A DNA stretch of 64,000 bases from Candidatus Odyssella thessalonicensis L13 (GTDB lineage: Bacteria; Pseudomonadota; Alphaproteobacteria; Paracaedibacterales; Paracaedibacteraceae), in contig NZ_AEWF01000006.1 in the NCBI RefSeq assembly GCF_000190415.1, positions 106,936-170,935 on the forward strand, read 5' to 3'. Made by a program: the position numbers and the translations under genes. Of this stretch, positions 29,995 to 39,156 are shown one piece after another. How positions within the stretch are numbered: the stretch's first letter is position 1; every line of letters begins with the position of its first letter. The notes beneath the pieces are model-generated. The model worked only from the letters and a program-made list of their open reading frames with translations, was not told the DNA's origin and did not search any database.

Positions 29995-31656
29995 TTAATT
30001 CCGCTGACTTATCAGGTAATGCATCAGCTTGGGAAAGCGTAGCAAGTTATGCCGCTTATTGTCCTGAATGTAGGCCAAAATTTTATCCTCATCCAGGCCA
30101 CTTAAGTAGCCTACTTCTAAAGTATTTAAGACTCGCTTCAGTTTGTTTCCAGAATAATTATTCCTATCCTTTTCGTGCGGCTTTTCAAAGGACAAAGCAA
30201 AACTTTTCTGGTTAACCTGCCAGACAATTCTAAATACGCTTCCGCCTATCCCTTCAAGGTGTCCCTTCAAGAAATTGTTCAGTTTTCTAATTTCCTTTTC
30301 TAGGATCTGCACTTTAATGGGGTATTGAGCTCGAAGATTATCAATTCGCTCTAACGCTGCTTTCCTTATCAGAGCCTGCTGATTGTCCTCAGCCTGAACA
30401 AAGACCGATGTGAGAGGTGCCTCTAAACTTTCTACCACCCTTTGCTTGCCACGACTTTTAACCTTAGCTTTCACAAACAACGGCTCTGCTTCTGGGTGAG
30501 CAGACGCTTCAAGATTAAAACGCACCTCTCCTCTTTTTGCAGGAATGGATACAGCATGAGGCTGATGCTTAAGGCGCTTACATCCCTTATGGCGGCCTTC
30601 TGAAGGTAATGGCATAGTGCTGTTATCCAACTTTTCGACTTGCGCTGACGTTAAGAAATATTCCGTACCGTTTTTCAAAAGTATGAGAAGACTTTGATAA
30701 ACCTGATAATTGGCCTGAGTACGTAAAACTGATTGTATAAAGCGGTCAGCTCGAGAGAAACCATGAGCTCTCATAAAGCTTTCATAAAGCTCGGGATCTG
30801 TGAACTGCAAATGATGCTGGATGCGAAGATCAATCTCGTGGGCTGCTGTCATGCGCACTGACCAAGAAGCTTTGGCAAATCCGTGAATAATTGTCATCCA
30901 TGGACTCTCCCCCCGTCGAGCAAACCCCGGATCCAGGAAGAAGCTGATTTCACGTAAGTCATAAATTAAAACTCCTATCCCTGCACAGAAAAATAAAGAA
31001 GTCATTGCTGGAAAGCATACAGCCCGACCAGACAGACAATCAGAATACCAGCTAGGAAAGGATAAACCGACGAGGGAGATGTGGTGATGTAACATAACTG
31101 ATAAATTTTGATAAAAGCCATAGTTCATGCTGGCAACACTTAGCACATTAAATGTAAGGTTTCCTAAACGGACAAGCCGGCGCTTTTGTTCATCATCTTG
31201 CTCTCTTAACTTCTCATATAACTCAAGCTGCATAGAAGAGGGATTTTGAGAGCGCCCAAAAACCTTTTTCTTTAAAGGTCCTTGCCTTAAGTGATCGTAA
31301 ATCAAATAAATAAAATCACAAACAGCATCTTGAAAAAGACCAGCACTTAACATATACCCCACAGAACTTGAGTAATTTAACCACGGCGAGGCGTCTTCGT
31401 CAGTACTGGCATACATCAATTGGTTACAGCCGACAAGGCCAGTGAGGCTGATTGCAAATTTCTTGCCAACCGTGGACCACGTTGTCCTTTCTGGCCATTC
31501 AAATAAACCGACAGCTTTTTCCTTCGCTGTACTAAAAAAGTCTTGCATCTTTAATAGATATGAAGCAGATTCATGCTCTCGCTCCATAGGTTCAGCAGCT
31601 GGGACAGCGTTGATAGTAAGAGTTAAAATAGCAACACAAAACAATATTTTTTTCAT
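29995..31656 (-). CDS. Exported multi-segment membrane protein of unknown function
   Basis: 553 residues. Signal peptide MKKILFCVAILTLTINAVPA. Several moderately hydrophobic segments lie between residues about 70 and 260 (for example ISLTGLVGCNQLMYA, LTFNVLSVASMNYGFYQ, FFCAGIGVLIYDL), so it is probably membrane-embedded. The second half is soluble and basic (RGKQRVVESLEAPLTSVFVQ) and ends in a small helical domain. No family recognised. It is bounded by the two copies of the 165-base repeat, suggesting that the gene and its flanks arose by duplication or insertion. Confidence 0.65.
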   Translation of the reverse strand: MKKILFCVAILTLTINAVPAAEPMEREHESASYLLKMQDFFSTAKEKAVGLFEWPERTTWSTVGKKFAISLTGLVGCNQLMYASTDEDASPWLNYSSSVGYMLSAGLFQDAVCDFIYLIYDHLRQGPLKKKVFGRSQNPSSMQLELYEKLREQDDEQKRRLVRLGNLTFNVLSVASMNYGFYQNLSVMLHHHISLVGLSFPSWYSDCLSGRAVCFPAMTSLFFCAGIGVLIYDLREISFFLDPGFARRGESPWMTIIHGFAKASWSVRMTAAHEIDLRIQHHLQFTDPELYESFMRAHGFSRADRFIQSVLRTQANYQVYQSLLILLKNGTEYFLTSAQVEKLDNSTMPLPSEGRHKGCKRLKHQPHAVSIPAKRGEVRFNLEASAHPEAEPLFVKAKVKSRGKQRVVESLEAPLTSVFVQAEDNQQALIRKAALERIDNLRAQYPIKVQILEKEIRKLNNFLKGHLEGIGGSVFRIVWQVNQKSFALSFEKPHEKDRNNYSGNKLKRVLNTLEVGYLSGLDEDKILAYIQDNKRHNLLRFPKLMHYLISQRN

Positions 31657-32077
31657 TACTCTATCCTTTTACTTAGATAAGTTTAGGGGTACCTCAATTT
31701 CTAGCTGCCGCTAGAATGCTTGAGGCACAAAGATTAGCTTGAAGAGTTAAGTCTCAAAAACTGAGAGGAGTGGAACTTACGGGGGATCAAACATCGGACA
31801 ATTCAAACGGAGCTAACACAAAAGAAACTATTTACATACAAAAAGTAAAAATATTCAGATTTAATTATATACCTTATACCCTCTAAATATATTAAATAAT
31901 AAATCTACATAATGCAATTTATTTTATTTAACTTACTTATGTAAATTGCACTTGATACCTAAATTAACAGAAATCAGAACAAGCTTTGAAAAGAGCCCTC
32001 TTTAAAAAGAATAGCTGATCGTAGAATAAAAGTAGTAATGCATAAGCTCGGCATTATAAGGCTTAGCTAGCAATTAA
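31657..32077. other. Spacer, very AT-rich
   Basis: About 420 bases with no gene. Includes the promoter side of the leftward 31656 gene. Confidence 0.35.
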
Positions 32078-32246
32078 CTGAAGCTTCAGCTGCCACAAGA
32101 TCGTAATTTAAGGAATTAGGTAAAAAAGAGCACTTTCTGTCGACTAGAAAAGCACTTATCAAATCCGCGCTTTTATCGAACAAAGCATCGGATTTCAAAG
32201 AGGCTATTACAATAAAAACTGAAGCATCAATAGGTTTGTTAAAATA
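32078..32246. repeat. Direct repeat, copy 2
   Basis: Second copy of the 29639-29806 repeat, same orientation, with scattered substitutions. On the minus strand it reads IDASVFIVIASLKSDALF and onward to a stop 15 codons past NYDL, while copy 1 runs on into a different tail. Confidence 0.75.
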
Positions 32247-32534
32247 TTAACTTTGTCTTGTAATGGTACTAGAAGCAAGCATCAGATCCCTTCAAAACGA
32301 TAACTTGCTTAAGGTAAAAAATCGAGAAGATGAAGATAAAATGAGATACCATACCTAAAATTGTGAGATATAAAAACTGAGAGTCAGTGGGATAGGGTTA
32401 GTATAAAATGGGTATTAGCCTAGAGGTATTTATGATTAGAAAGAAAGTCCACGCAATTGATTACAAACTTAAAGGCCTGACATATACTGGAAACGCTAAG
32501 AAATATTTCAAAAGCTTGCCATTAAAGGATGATA

Positions 32535-33632
32535 ATGACTATTAAAACTGTAGCTTTTCTATTAGCAGCTGTTGATTTTCAAGATAACTGTATGAGCATG
32601 GAACAATTCGATAGCACCGGTATTGCTAAAGTTCTTCACACTCATATAGATAAGTTTGCCCATGGTGAGGGAACACCGCTAGCGACGCAGAATGGTCTTG
32701 TTAAGCAACTACGCATGACCACTAAGCTCGGAATATATAAATTCTATGGCATTGCAAAAGACAACCAAGCTTACCTTGATTTTCTTGCTTTAAAAGGAGA
32801 AATTGCTCAGCAGATGGGCGTTAAAGACCAGAAACTCGTTCAGATTGTTGGGGATTCTAATCAATTTAGTGAAGAAGGTACCATTATTGCTCGTGAATTT
32901 CTTACTCCCCATCTGGAGGGAAACCATATACTTGAATATGGGTTTACAGGTTATCTTACCGATGATCGAGCAAGATTAGATACAAATTCACTTTTGAATG
33001 AATATATAGAAGACAATCCACACCAAGCCTATAGAGTGTTAGCGAATGTGGTGGGTCATAGTATTTATGCCCTTGAACAATGGGGATGTAAAGCATCGCC
33101 TCAAGTGAAGAGCTATGTGGTGGTCTATAATGAAAATGGCATGGGCGAGCGATTCACTAAATTCGGGGATGATGTGACTGTCTCCGATTATATTCAATCC
33201 CCTGCCGATGGCGATATGTTACTGCTGTTAGAAGGAGGCGCCCAATCTTTCAAACAGGCTGTAAATGTCCTTAAAAAGAATGTGCCTATCAAGGCACTTT
33301 TAAACATCAGGGAGCCTGAGCGACGCCTTTTCTTTTCGGCTGCTGAATTCTTCTACTTAGTTAAGCAGGAACTTTTAAGAAAGTCTAACCTCTCTCAGAA
33401 GGAAGTAAGAGCTATTCTTAAAAACTATTTAAGGACACATGCAGCCTGGGATAACAGAAAACCCGATGCCGATACGAAGGAAGAGCTTTTTTCGGCCACA
33501 GTTGAAGAATTTATTAAAGATGATATCTATAAAAAATTACTTACTAAAGTTGAGGTCATAAATGCTTATGAGCACCTCACAGCCACCTCAAAGGAGTTCT
33601 CGAAATCTCATTCAGCTGAGCCAAATACTTAA
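32535..33632 (+). CDS. Protein of unknown function, possibly exported
   Basis: Start set at 32535 (AAAGG six bases upstream); an in-frame ATG lies six bases earlier. 365 residues. The first 20 residues (MTIKTVAFLLAAVDFQDNCM) are hydrophobic but a weak signal. It reads as a globular protein, with GDSNQFSEEGTIIAREFLTP near 115 and DGDMLLLLEGGAQSFKQAVN near 235. No known family recognised. Stops eight bases short of the convergent kinase gene. Confidence 0.7.
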   Translation: MTIKTVAFLLAAVDFQDNCMSMEQFDSTGIAKVLHTHIDKFAHGEGTPLATQNGLVKQLRMTTKLGIYKFYGIAKDNQAYLDFLALKGEIAQQMGVKDQKLVQIVGDSNQFSEEGTIIAREFLTPHLEGNHILEYGFTGYLTDDRARLDTNSLLNEYIEDNPHQAYRVLANVVGHSIYALEQWGCKASPQVKSYVVVYNENGMGERFTKFGDDVTVSDYIQSPADGDMLLLLEGGAQSFKQAVNVLKKNVPIKALLNIREPERRLFFSAAEFFYLVKQELLRKSNLSQKEVRAILKNYLRTHAAWDNRKPDADTKEELFSATVEEFIKDDIYKKLLTKVEVINAYEHLTATSKEFSKSHSAEPNT

Positions 33633-33640
33633 CTGCTCTT

Positions 33641-34207
33641 TCATATAAGCGAGGACCTTGTCACAAGGTGCTGTGCCAACGCATAGAGTTGCTTTGCTAC
33701 TTCGCCTGATGCTAAAGAGGTAACATCGATTTGCTTTAAATTCGGATGGCTAAACTTAATTAGAGAAGAGTTTAAGCATTCTTCAGAAATCTCTGTGTGC
33801 TTGAATCGTAGCCTGCGCTCTGGGGTGCTAATCCTTTTGTAATGCTCCTCTAAACCTATATGAAGTATTATGGGAACAAATAAGGATCCCCGTGTTTCAG
33901 CTGCTGATCTGACTTGTTCATATAATTCATGGTCTTCTTCTGTTTCATAAAGGACATTCGTCAACACATAATTGGATTGCCTATCTTGGCTTATGAATGT
34001 CAACACCGCAGCACGGATAGCATCTATTAATTGCCAAACATCTTTCGGGATAGGGGTTTTTCCATCCAAATTCATTAAGGAAAAGATCGGATTATTAATT
34101 AAATGATTATCAACAACTTTAAAATCATATTTAGCAAGCTCTTTAGCGCAAGTATATTTACCGCAGCCTGGCCGACCAATTAAATAAATTGTTACAGGTT
34201 GACTCAT
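33641..34207 (-). CDS. P-loop nucleoside/shikimate-kinase-like protein
   Basis: Start at 34207, where AAGGAGAGG precedes the ATG; it overlaps the upstream gene as ATGA. About 188 residues. Walker A is GRPGCGKYTCAKEL near residue 11, with Tyr where Ser/Thr is usual directly after the Lys but a Thr following. The ERRLRFKHTEIS region looks like a LID. Probably a small-molecule kinase of the AAA/shikimate kinase-like group; substrate unknown. Forms an operon with 34204-34737. Confidence 0.75.
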   Translation of the reverse strand: MSQPVTIYLIGRPGCGKYTCAKELAKYDFKVVDNHLINNPIFSLMNLDGKTPIPKDVWQLIDAIRAAVLTFISQDRQSNYVLTNVLYETEEDHELYEQVRSAAETRGSLFVPIILHIGLEEHYKRISTPERRLRFKHTEISEECLNSSLIKFSHPNLKQIDVTSLASGEVAKQLYALAQHLVTRSSLI

Positions 34208-34737
34208 TTTATCCTCTCCTTGCTTAGGCCACATATGCTTTTAATCTGCTCTACCATTTTCTCAACATTAAGGTAAGTTGTATCAATAATTGGAGCATTC
34301 AACTCTTTTGCCTGATGATATAGATGCTGCGACCAATTCTCCATAACTGGATTAGCGAGGTCAGGCTGCTGACGCTCATGAATCAGACGTCTCTCTCTTT
34401 CCCGTCGATCACAATGAAATAGAATGATTTGATAATTTGTCAACTGCGCTAGCTTAAAACCATGGATGATAAATTTCAAATCTGTCTGCATATCAAGAAA
34501 GATATGCTTTTGCTCCCCTATTCTATCTTTAATCTTGGCAATCCATTGATAAGTTACATGCTCTTGCCATGCTTCCGGTGATCCATACTGAGCCACCATT
34601 TCTTCATAGCTAGGCACCCCTTGCGCATCGAAGCGCTCACATAAAATCTTAGCCTCGCTTGCTTCTTGCGCTATTTTATGAAGCGCTGTGGATTTACCAA
34701 CCCCAGAAGCTCCGGTAAAAAAGGTTATCATAGGCAT
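34204..34737 (-). CDS. P-loop kinase-like ATPase
   Basis: 177 residues. It begins MPMITFFTGASGVGKSTALH (Walker A), with a later DRRERERRLIHERQQP LID-like basic stretch. Its stop overlaps the next gene's start by four bases, so the two small kinases are translationally coupled. Substrate not identifiable. Confidence 0.8.
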   Translation of the reverse strand: MPMITFFTGASGVGKSTALHKIAQEASEAKILCERFDAQGVPSYEEMVAQYGSPEAWQEHVTYQWIAKIKDRIGEQKHIFLDMQTDLKFIIHGFKLAQLTNYQIILFHCDRRERERRLIHERQQPDLANPVMENWSQHLYHQAKELNAPIIDTTYLNVEKMVEQIKSICGLSKERIK

Positions 34738-34801
34738 CGCTAATTTATCCTTGATTCTGAATTATATCATTTGTCCCAGGTATAGAATAAATGGATAAGA
34801 A

Positions 34802-35767
34802 TTAGGCTACTGCGTTATACTTTTCTAGGTTATCAATTAACTGCCTTAACTTCTTGGCAATAAAGCCCTCATATTCGGGAAAACTGACTAATTCAGGAGC
34901 TGAAATAATTCGCAAGAAGCTTGATACCCATAAAAACGGTCTTAAAATGGAGGCAATCTCTAAAGCTTGGTGTAAAGCAGGAGATGGAGCATAATCGCGC
35001 CATTGATCTAAATAGGACTGACAGAGAGTTTGATAAATCTGCCCCTGCCTGATCAAGGGGTGATGCCGTTGATTACTCTCCAAGAAGGAAGCGAGGGAGA
35101 AGAATGGATGCGCCACAGCAGCATCGCCAAAGTCAGCAATAGTAATGTGTTCTCCTTTAATCAGAACATTATGATCATGAAAGTCGCCATGCTCTAGAGT
35201 TTCGGGAATCCCTAAACCACCTAATAGCTCACATGATCTTGCAAAAGTGCCACTAAGGTCTCGCAAACGAGCAATCTCTGCCGTTGTAAGTTCTTGCTGG
35301 ATTAAGCACCCTTCATCAGCAAGCAACTGTTGAAAAAGCCCAGGTAGGTGCCTAAGACGATGATCCAGAGCCCCAGTCGTCATTATTAAATCCTGCGCAA
35401 TGGAAAGGCAGGCCTGCTGCAGCCGTGCATAGGCTTTTAATACCTCACAATTAATTGCTACATTATAATTCTGCTGCATAAGATAACGCAGCGGCTGCCC
35501 CGCATCTTTCATGAGGAAGCAGTTATGGTCTGAGCTGATAGCGATAATGTCAGGCAGATTGGCAAAGTGGTGCTGGGTTAAAAGCCCAAGCAACGCTGCT
35601 TCAAAAGCAAATTCTTTAGCCATACATTTTAAAAAGACTTGTCCTTGTGCGGTTGGAAAGACAAAAATTTGGGCCCACGGCGTACCCCGCACCAACTGGT
35701 CGCTGCCAACAATTTCATAGCCGCAAACGTGTAAAGTTGTCCGCGCCCAGTCAAGTTCCCCACTCAT
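34802..35767 (-). CDS. Aminoglycoside phosphotransferase/choline kinase-like protein
   Basis: 321 residues. The catalytic loop LEHGDFHDHNVLIKG (HGDxHxxN) and the DFG-equivalent ITIADFGDAAVAHPFFSLAS define the APH fold. N-lobe Lys in GQVFLKCMAKEFAFEAALL. Such proteins phosphorylate small molecules; antibiotic resistance should not be assumed. AGGAGG lies 14 bases before the ATG. It precedes the two P-loop kinases on the same strand by about 65 bases. Confidence 0.85.
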   Translation of the reverse strand: MSGELDWARTTLHVCGYEIVGSDQLVRGTPWAQIFVFPTAQGQVFLKCMAKEFAFEAALLGLLTQHHFANLPDIIAISSDHNCFLMKDAGQPLRYLMQQNYNVAINCEVLKAYARLQQACLSIAQDLIMTTGALDHRLRHLPGLFQQLLADEGCLIQQELTTAEIARLRDLSGTFARSCELLGGLGIPETLEHGDFHDHNVLIKGEHITIADFGDAAVAHPFFSLASFLESNQRHHPLIRQGQIYQTLCQSYLDQWRDYAPSPALHQALEIASILRPFLWVSSFLRIISAPELVSFPEYEGFIAKKLRQLIDNLEKYNAVA

Positions 35768-36262
35768 GCTTGATTGTTATACCTCCTGTTATTTAAGGCC
35801 ATGTTACATTTTCTGGGCGCTTATTAGAACACTTTAAAGAATTATAGGAAGGATAAACTCAATGCTATCTTTAGAACTCCGCTCCCTGCCCTGTTTATAG
35901 TGTTGTTAAAGCAATAGTCAAACTTTTAACTGTAGATTTAATCTTAAAGATTAGCTTATTTACTTTGCTTTCATTTCATCCTTGACACACAATCTATTGT
36001 CACTTATATATAAGCTGTCTATAACTCCTCATTTAAAGGGGGCATTACCATGCAACATTATACTTTCCAACATAATAATTAATAGGAATTATTTTAATTA
36101 ATAATTTTCCTTAAGATTTTATTGATCACTTAGAAAAACTTAAAAATCATATATTATCCCCTTATCCGCATACTCTGTGGGATGGGAAAAGATAACATAG
36201 ATCTACTCTTCGTGATCTAAGATATTACCTTTCAAATACTTTTTATTAAGAGAGTACAATCT
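35768..36262. other. Divergent promoter region (APH gene / rtcB)
   Basis: About 490 AT-rich bases without a gene. I looked for a sigma-54 site (as found at the E. coli rtc operon) and did not see a convincing TGGCAC-N5-TTGC match. Confidence 0.4.
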
Positions 36263-37393
36263 ATGGGCAATAATGTCCGCGAAGAAGTTATCATCCGTAT
36301 TATTGCGGGCGAAAATAGCTGGATTGAAGGAGAAGCCGTCCAGCAACTTGAAAAAACTGCCGCGCTCCCAGGAATGAAAATTGCCGTCGGCATGCCAGAC
36401 TTACATGCCGGCAAGGGGCACCCTATTGGAGCAGCCTTTATTACTGAAGGGGTTTTTTATCCCAGCCTGGTTGGTAATGATATTGGCTGTGGCATGGGAT
36501 TATGGCAAACTGATATCCCCCTCAATAAACTGAAAATTGAGCGCTGGGTAAAGAAGCTGAATACGCTGTCTGAACAAGATGAGAACACAATTGAAGAATG
36601 GAGCGAAAGATATGCCTTACCGCAATCGCATTATAATGCGTCTCTGGGGACCATTGGCGGTGGCAATCACTTTGCTGAGCTACAACAAGTGGAATCGATT
36701 GAACAGCCGACCAAATTTGAGGCGCTGGGTCTGGATAGAAGCTGTGCAGTTCTGCTCGTTCACTCTGGGTCTCGGGGCTTAGGAGAAAGCATACTACGCC
36801 AGCATGTACAAGACTTTGGCAGTCAAGGTCTGGCTGATGAAAGCCAAGCGGCAGTTTCCTATAAGGCCTGCCATGATTATGCCTTAAGGTGGGCTATTGC
36901 CAATCGTGCCTTAATTGCTAAGCGTTTGTTGTCGCGACTTGGTTATCAAGGTAGACCTATTCTGGATATTTGCCACAATCAGGTAATGCCGATTACTGTG
37001 GCTAATCAGAAGTGCTGGATTCACCGCAAAGGAGCCACCCCTTCTGACCATGGATGCGTTATGATCTCCGGCTCCCGGGGTTCCTGGAGTTACCTGATCG
37101 AACCCATTGGAGACCAGAGCTATAACGCCTATTCCTTGGCCCATGGCGCAGGACGAAAGTGGAAACGTTCAGATGCTCAACAGCGTCTAAGCCAACGCTT
37201 TAGTGCGCAAGATTTAAGGCGGACGAAGCTTGGAAGTTGGGTGGTTTGCCAGGATGACCGCCTTATTTATGAGGAAGCTCCGCAAGCTTACAAAGATATC
37301 GATCAAGTTATTACAGATCTGGTGGAGGCTGGACTGATACAAATTATTGCAAAATTCATACCTCTATTAACTTATAAAGGAGATAGGCAATGA
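36263..37393 (+). CDS. rtcB: RtcB-family RNA ligase (prfH-linked type)
   Basis: 376 residues, about 30 shorter than E. coli RtcB and matching the subgroup coupled to prfH. It joins RNA 3'-phosphate (or 2',3'-cyclic phosphate) to 5'-OH ends using GTP and Mn. Seen in order: MPDLHAGKGHPIGAAF, the metal ligands in GNDIGCGMG (Asp73, Cys76), GTIGGGNHFAELQ, VHSGSRGLG, HRKGATPSDHG and the guanylylated-His box LAHGAGRKWKR. Stop and prfH start overlap as ATGA, so the two are co-translated. Confidence 0.95.
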   Translation: MGNNVREEVIIRIIAGENSWIEGEAVQQLEKTAALPGMKIAVGMPDLHAGKGHPIGAAFITEGVFYPSLVGNDIGCGMGLWQTDIPLNKLKIERWVKKLNTLSEQDENTIEEWSERYALPQSHYNASLGTIGGGNHFAELQQVESIEQPTKFEALGLDRSCAVLLVHSGSRGLGESILRQHVQDFGSQGLADESQAAVSYKACHDYALRWAIANRALIAKRLLSRLGYQGRPILDICHNQVMPITVANQKCWIHRKGATPSDHGCVMISGSRGSWSYLIEPIGDQSYNAYSLAHGAGRKWKRSDAQQRLSQRFSAQDLRRTKLGSWVVCQDDRLIYEEAPQAYKDIDQVITDLVEAGLIQIIAKFIPLLTYKGDRQ

Positions 37394-38019
37394 AAATCTG
37401 GCTCCATGTTACCTCAGGCCAAGGGCCTGAGGAATGTGCTTGGGTAGCCTCTAAAATTACTCAGCTTATTTTACAGGAAGCGACAACGGCTGGCTTTCGT
37501 GTCCAACTGGTTGAAGCTGTGCAAGGTAAATCTGCCTCTTCGCTGTTATCAGCACTAATCTCTCTTGAAGGAGAAGACCTTCGGCAATTTATTAATTCTT
37601 GGACCGGCACTGTGCAATGGATAGGCCGGAGCCCCTTCCGCCCCTTCCATGCTCGCAAGAATTGGTTTATTGGCGTCGAGGCAGTGACTGCCCCAGAGAA
37701 CGACTATAAACTAGTGGAAAAAGATTGTGACATTAAAGCAGTGCGCGCTTCAGGCCCCGGTGGCCAACATGTTAACAAAACTGAGAGCGCGATTCAGATT
37801 ACCCATCTTCCTACCGGCATTGTTGTCAAGGCGCAAGAAGAACGCTCGCAACACCTTAATAAGAAGTTAGCCTTAGCTCGGCTAATTAATTTATTGAAAA
37901 CGAAACAAGCGGAAAAGGATCTGAATAGACAAAAAGAAAGATGGGAACAACATCATGCCTTAGAGCGGGGAAATTCAAAACGCCTCTATAAGGGAGAGAA
38001 GTTTATTCGCCTAAGATGA
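37390..38019 (+). CDS. prfH: Peptide chain release factor homologue H
   Basis: 209 residues, too short for RF1/RF2 and lacking their stop-codon recognition domain. The GGQ motif stands at residues 124-126 in RASGPGGQHVNKTESAIQIT and the conserved RSQHLNKKLALARL follows. PrfH-type factors free peptides from stalled or damaged ribosomes, and with the linked RtcB they form a repair pair for ribosomes cut in 16S rRNA (published for other bacteria). Immediately downstream of rtcB with a four-base overlap. Confidence 0.95.
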   Translation: MKIWLHVTSGQGPEECAWVASKITQLILQEATTAGFRVQLVEAVQGKSASSLLSALISLEGEDLRQFINSWTGTVQWIGRSPFRPFHARKNWFIGVEAVTAPENDYKLVEKDCDIKAVRASGPGGQHVNKTESAIQITHLPTGIVVKAQEERSQHLNKKLALARLINLLKTKQAEKDLNRQKERWEQHHALERGNSKRLYKGEKFIRLR

Positions 38020-38129
38020 AACCATTTCGATACTTAAACCTATGCGCGGGACATCGATTAAAACAAGGACGTTTCTTGGAAGAGCGCATTTAAAATTACA
38101 CTTAAAACCCTCAAAGGGTAAAATTATAA

Positions 38130-38171
38130 AGGCATGAAGGGCACTCAAGATAGTCTTGAAGCTTCATGCCT
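38130..38171. terminator. Hairpin between convergent prfH and omp genes
   Basis: 10-base arms AGGCATGAAG and CTTCATGCCT around a partly self-paired loop. On the minus strand it is followed by TTTATAATTTT, so it best fits the end of the leftward outer-membrane gene and may serve both. Confidence 0.65.
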
Positions 38172-38203
38172 GCACCTAGCACATGGATAGAGCTAAATTA
38201 GCT

Positions 38204-38893
38204 TTAGCCAAAATTATAGGTGACACCCATTACTACAGCTGTGTGGCCGACGCGCATACGCGGTGAGCTATTCTCATAAGCAAATGATCCTGGTACACTA
38301 TTACCAATAGTCATCTTGACTTTCTGAGGAAGACTATATTTGGCTTCTAGACGGGCTTTCCACTTGCCGCCGACAGGCATTTCAATACCAACACCTGGAA
38401 CAAATGTAAATAGAGTCTTAGTTTTCGATACTCTTAGAGTTGCGTTGGCAACAGTATCTGTACCGCTATAAGAAAGCTTATAATGTGACCACTCTCCGCC
38501 CAAACGCGCATAAAGAACTGCGTCAACGGTCGTACGATACCCAAAACGAGCTGCGAAACCATAGGATGCTTTATGTTCAAACTTAAATGACTCATTTACA
38601 GCAACCAGTTTCTCACTAACAATTTTCTTGCTAAGAGTATTCAAATTACCGAGAATTTCAAATCCCATCAACAGGTTGTTGCATGGGTAAGCATAACCTA
38701 CTACCAATCCCCCCATAAAATCTCTGCTACCAGTTTTGAGGTTGTGCTTTTGATCAGCAGGTTTATTATAAGCATCAAACTTAGCATCCATATTATTTGA
38801 ACCAATAAATGGACCAACATATATCTGCCCGCGTGCAGCTTGTGCACCTGACACGAATCCCAATAAAGCTGTCGCTAAAATAATTTTCTTCAT
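38204..38893 (-). CDS. Outer-membrane beta-barrel protein
   Basis: 229 residues. Signal peptide MKKIILATALLGFVSGAQA. The body alternates amphipathic strands (MGGLVVGYAYP, YGFAARFGYRT, VLYARLGGEWSHY, FTFVPGVGIEMP) and ends AVVMGVTYNFG with the terminal aromatic Phe-Gly, as in small OmpA/Opa-like eight-strand barrels. Likely surface-exposed; ligand unknown. Confidence 0.85.
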   Translation of the reverse strand: MKKIILATALLGFVSGAQAARGQIYVGPFIGSNNMDAKFDAYNKPADQKHNLKTGSRDFMGGLVVGYAYPCNNLLMGFEILGNLNTLSKKIVSEKLVAVNESFKFEHKASYGFAARFGYRTTVDAVLYARLGGEWSHYKLSYSGTDTVANATLRVSKTKTLFTFVPGVGIEMPVGGKWKARLEAKYSLPQKVKMTIGNSVPGSFAYENSSPRMRVGHTAVVMGVTYNFG

Positions 38894-39156
38894 ATCAATT
38901 TCCCTATAATATTAAGAATTTCCTTCCTGAAAACTTACTTCAGACAAAGGAACCATCCTCTTTAATCCTCATGTAGCAGTTACCCTAAATCAACAATTTT
39001 ATGTTATTTTTATTTAAATATGTTTCAATATGTGTCTTTTTGGCATCCCTGTCTCCGTCTATAAAAAAATCTTAAGAGATGGCTTTAGTTAACTAAATTT
39101 TAAGCTTTCTACTCTACACTTTAAATTGGGTAACCTTTAAATCATGGAAGTTTTAA
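38894..39156. other. Divergent promoter region
   Basis: About 260 AT-rich bases between the leftward omp gene and the rightward repeat protein. No gene. Confidence 0.4.

Noticed and set aside
35768..36262. Possible sigma-54 promoter for rtcB
   Set aside because: No good -24/-12 match seen, and no rtcR-type regulator adjacent.
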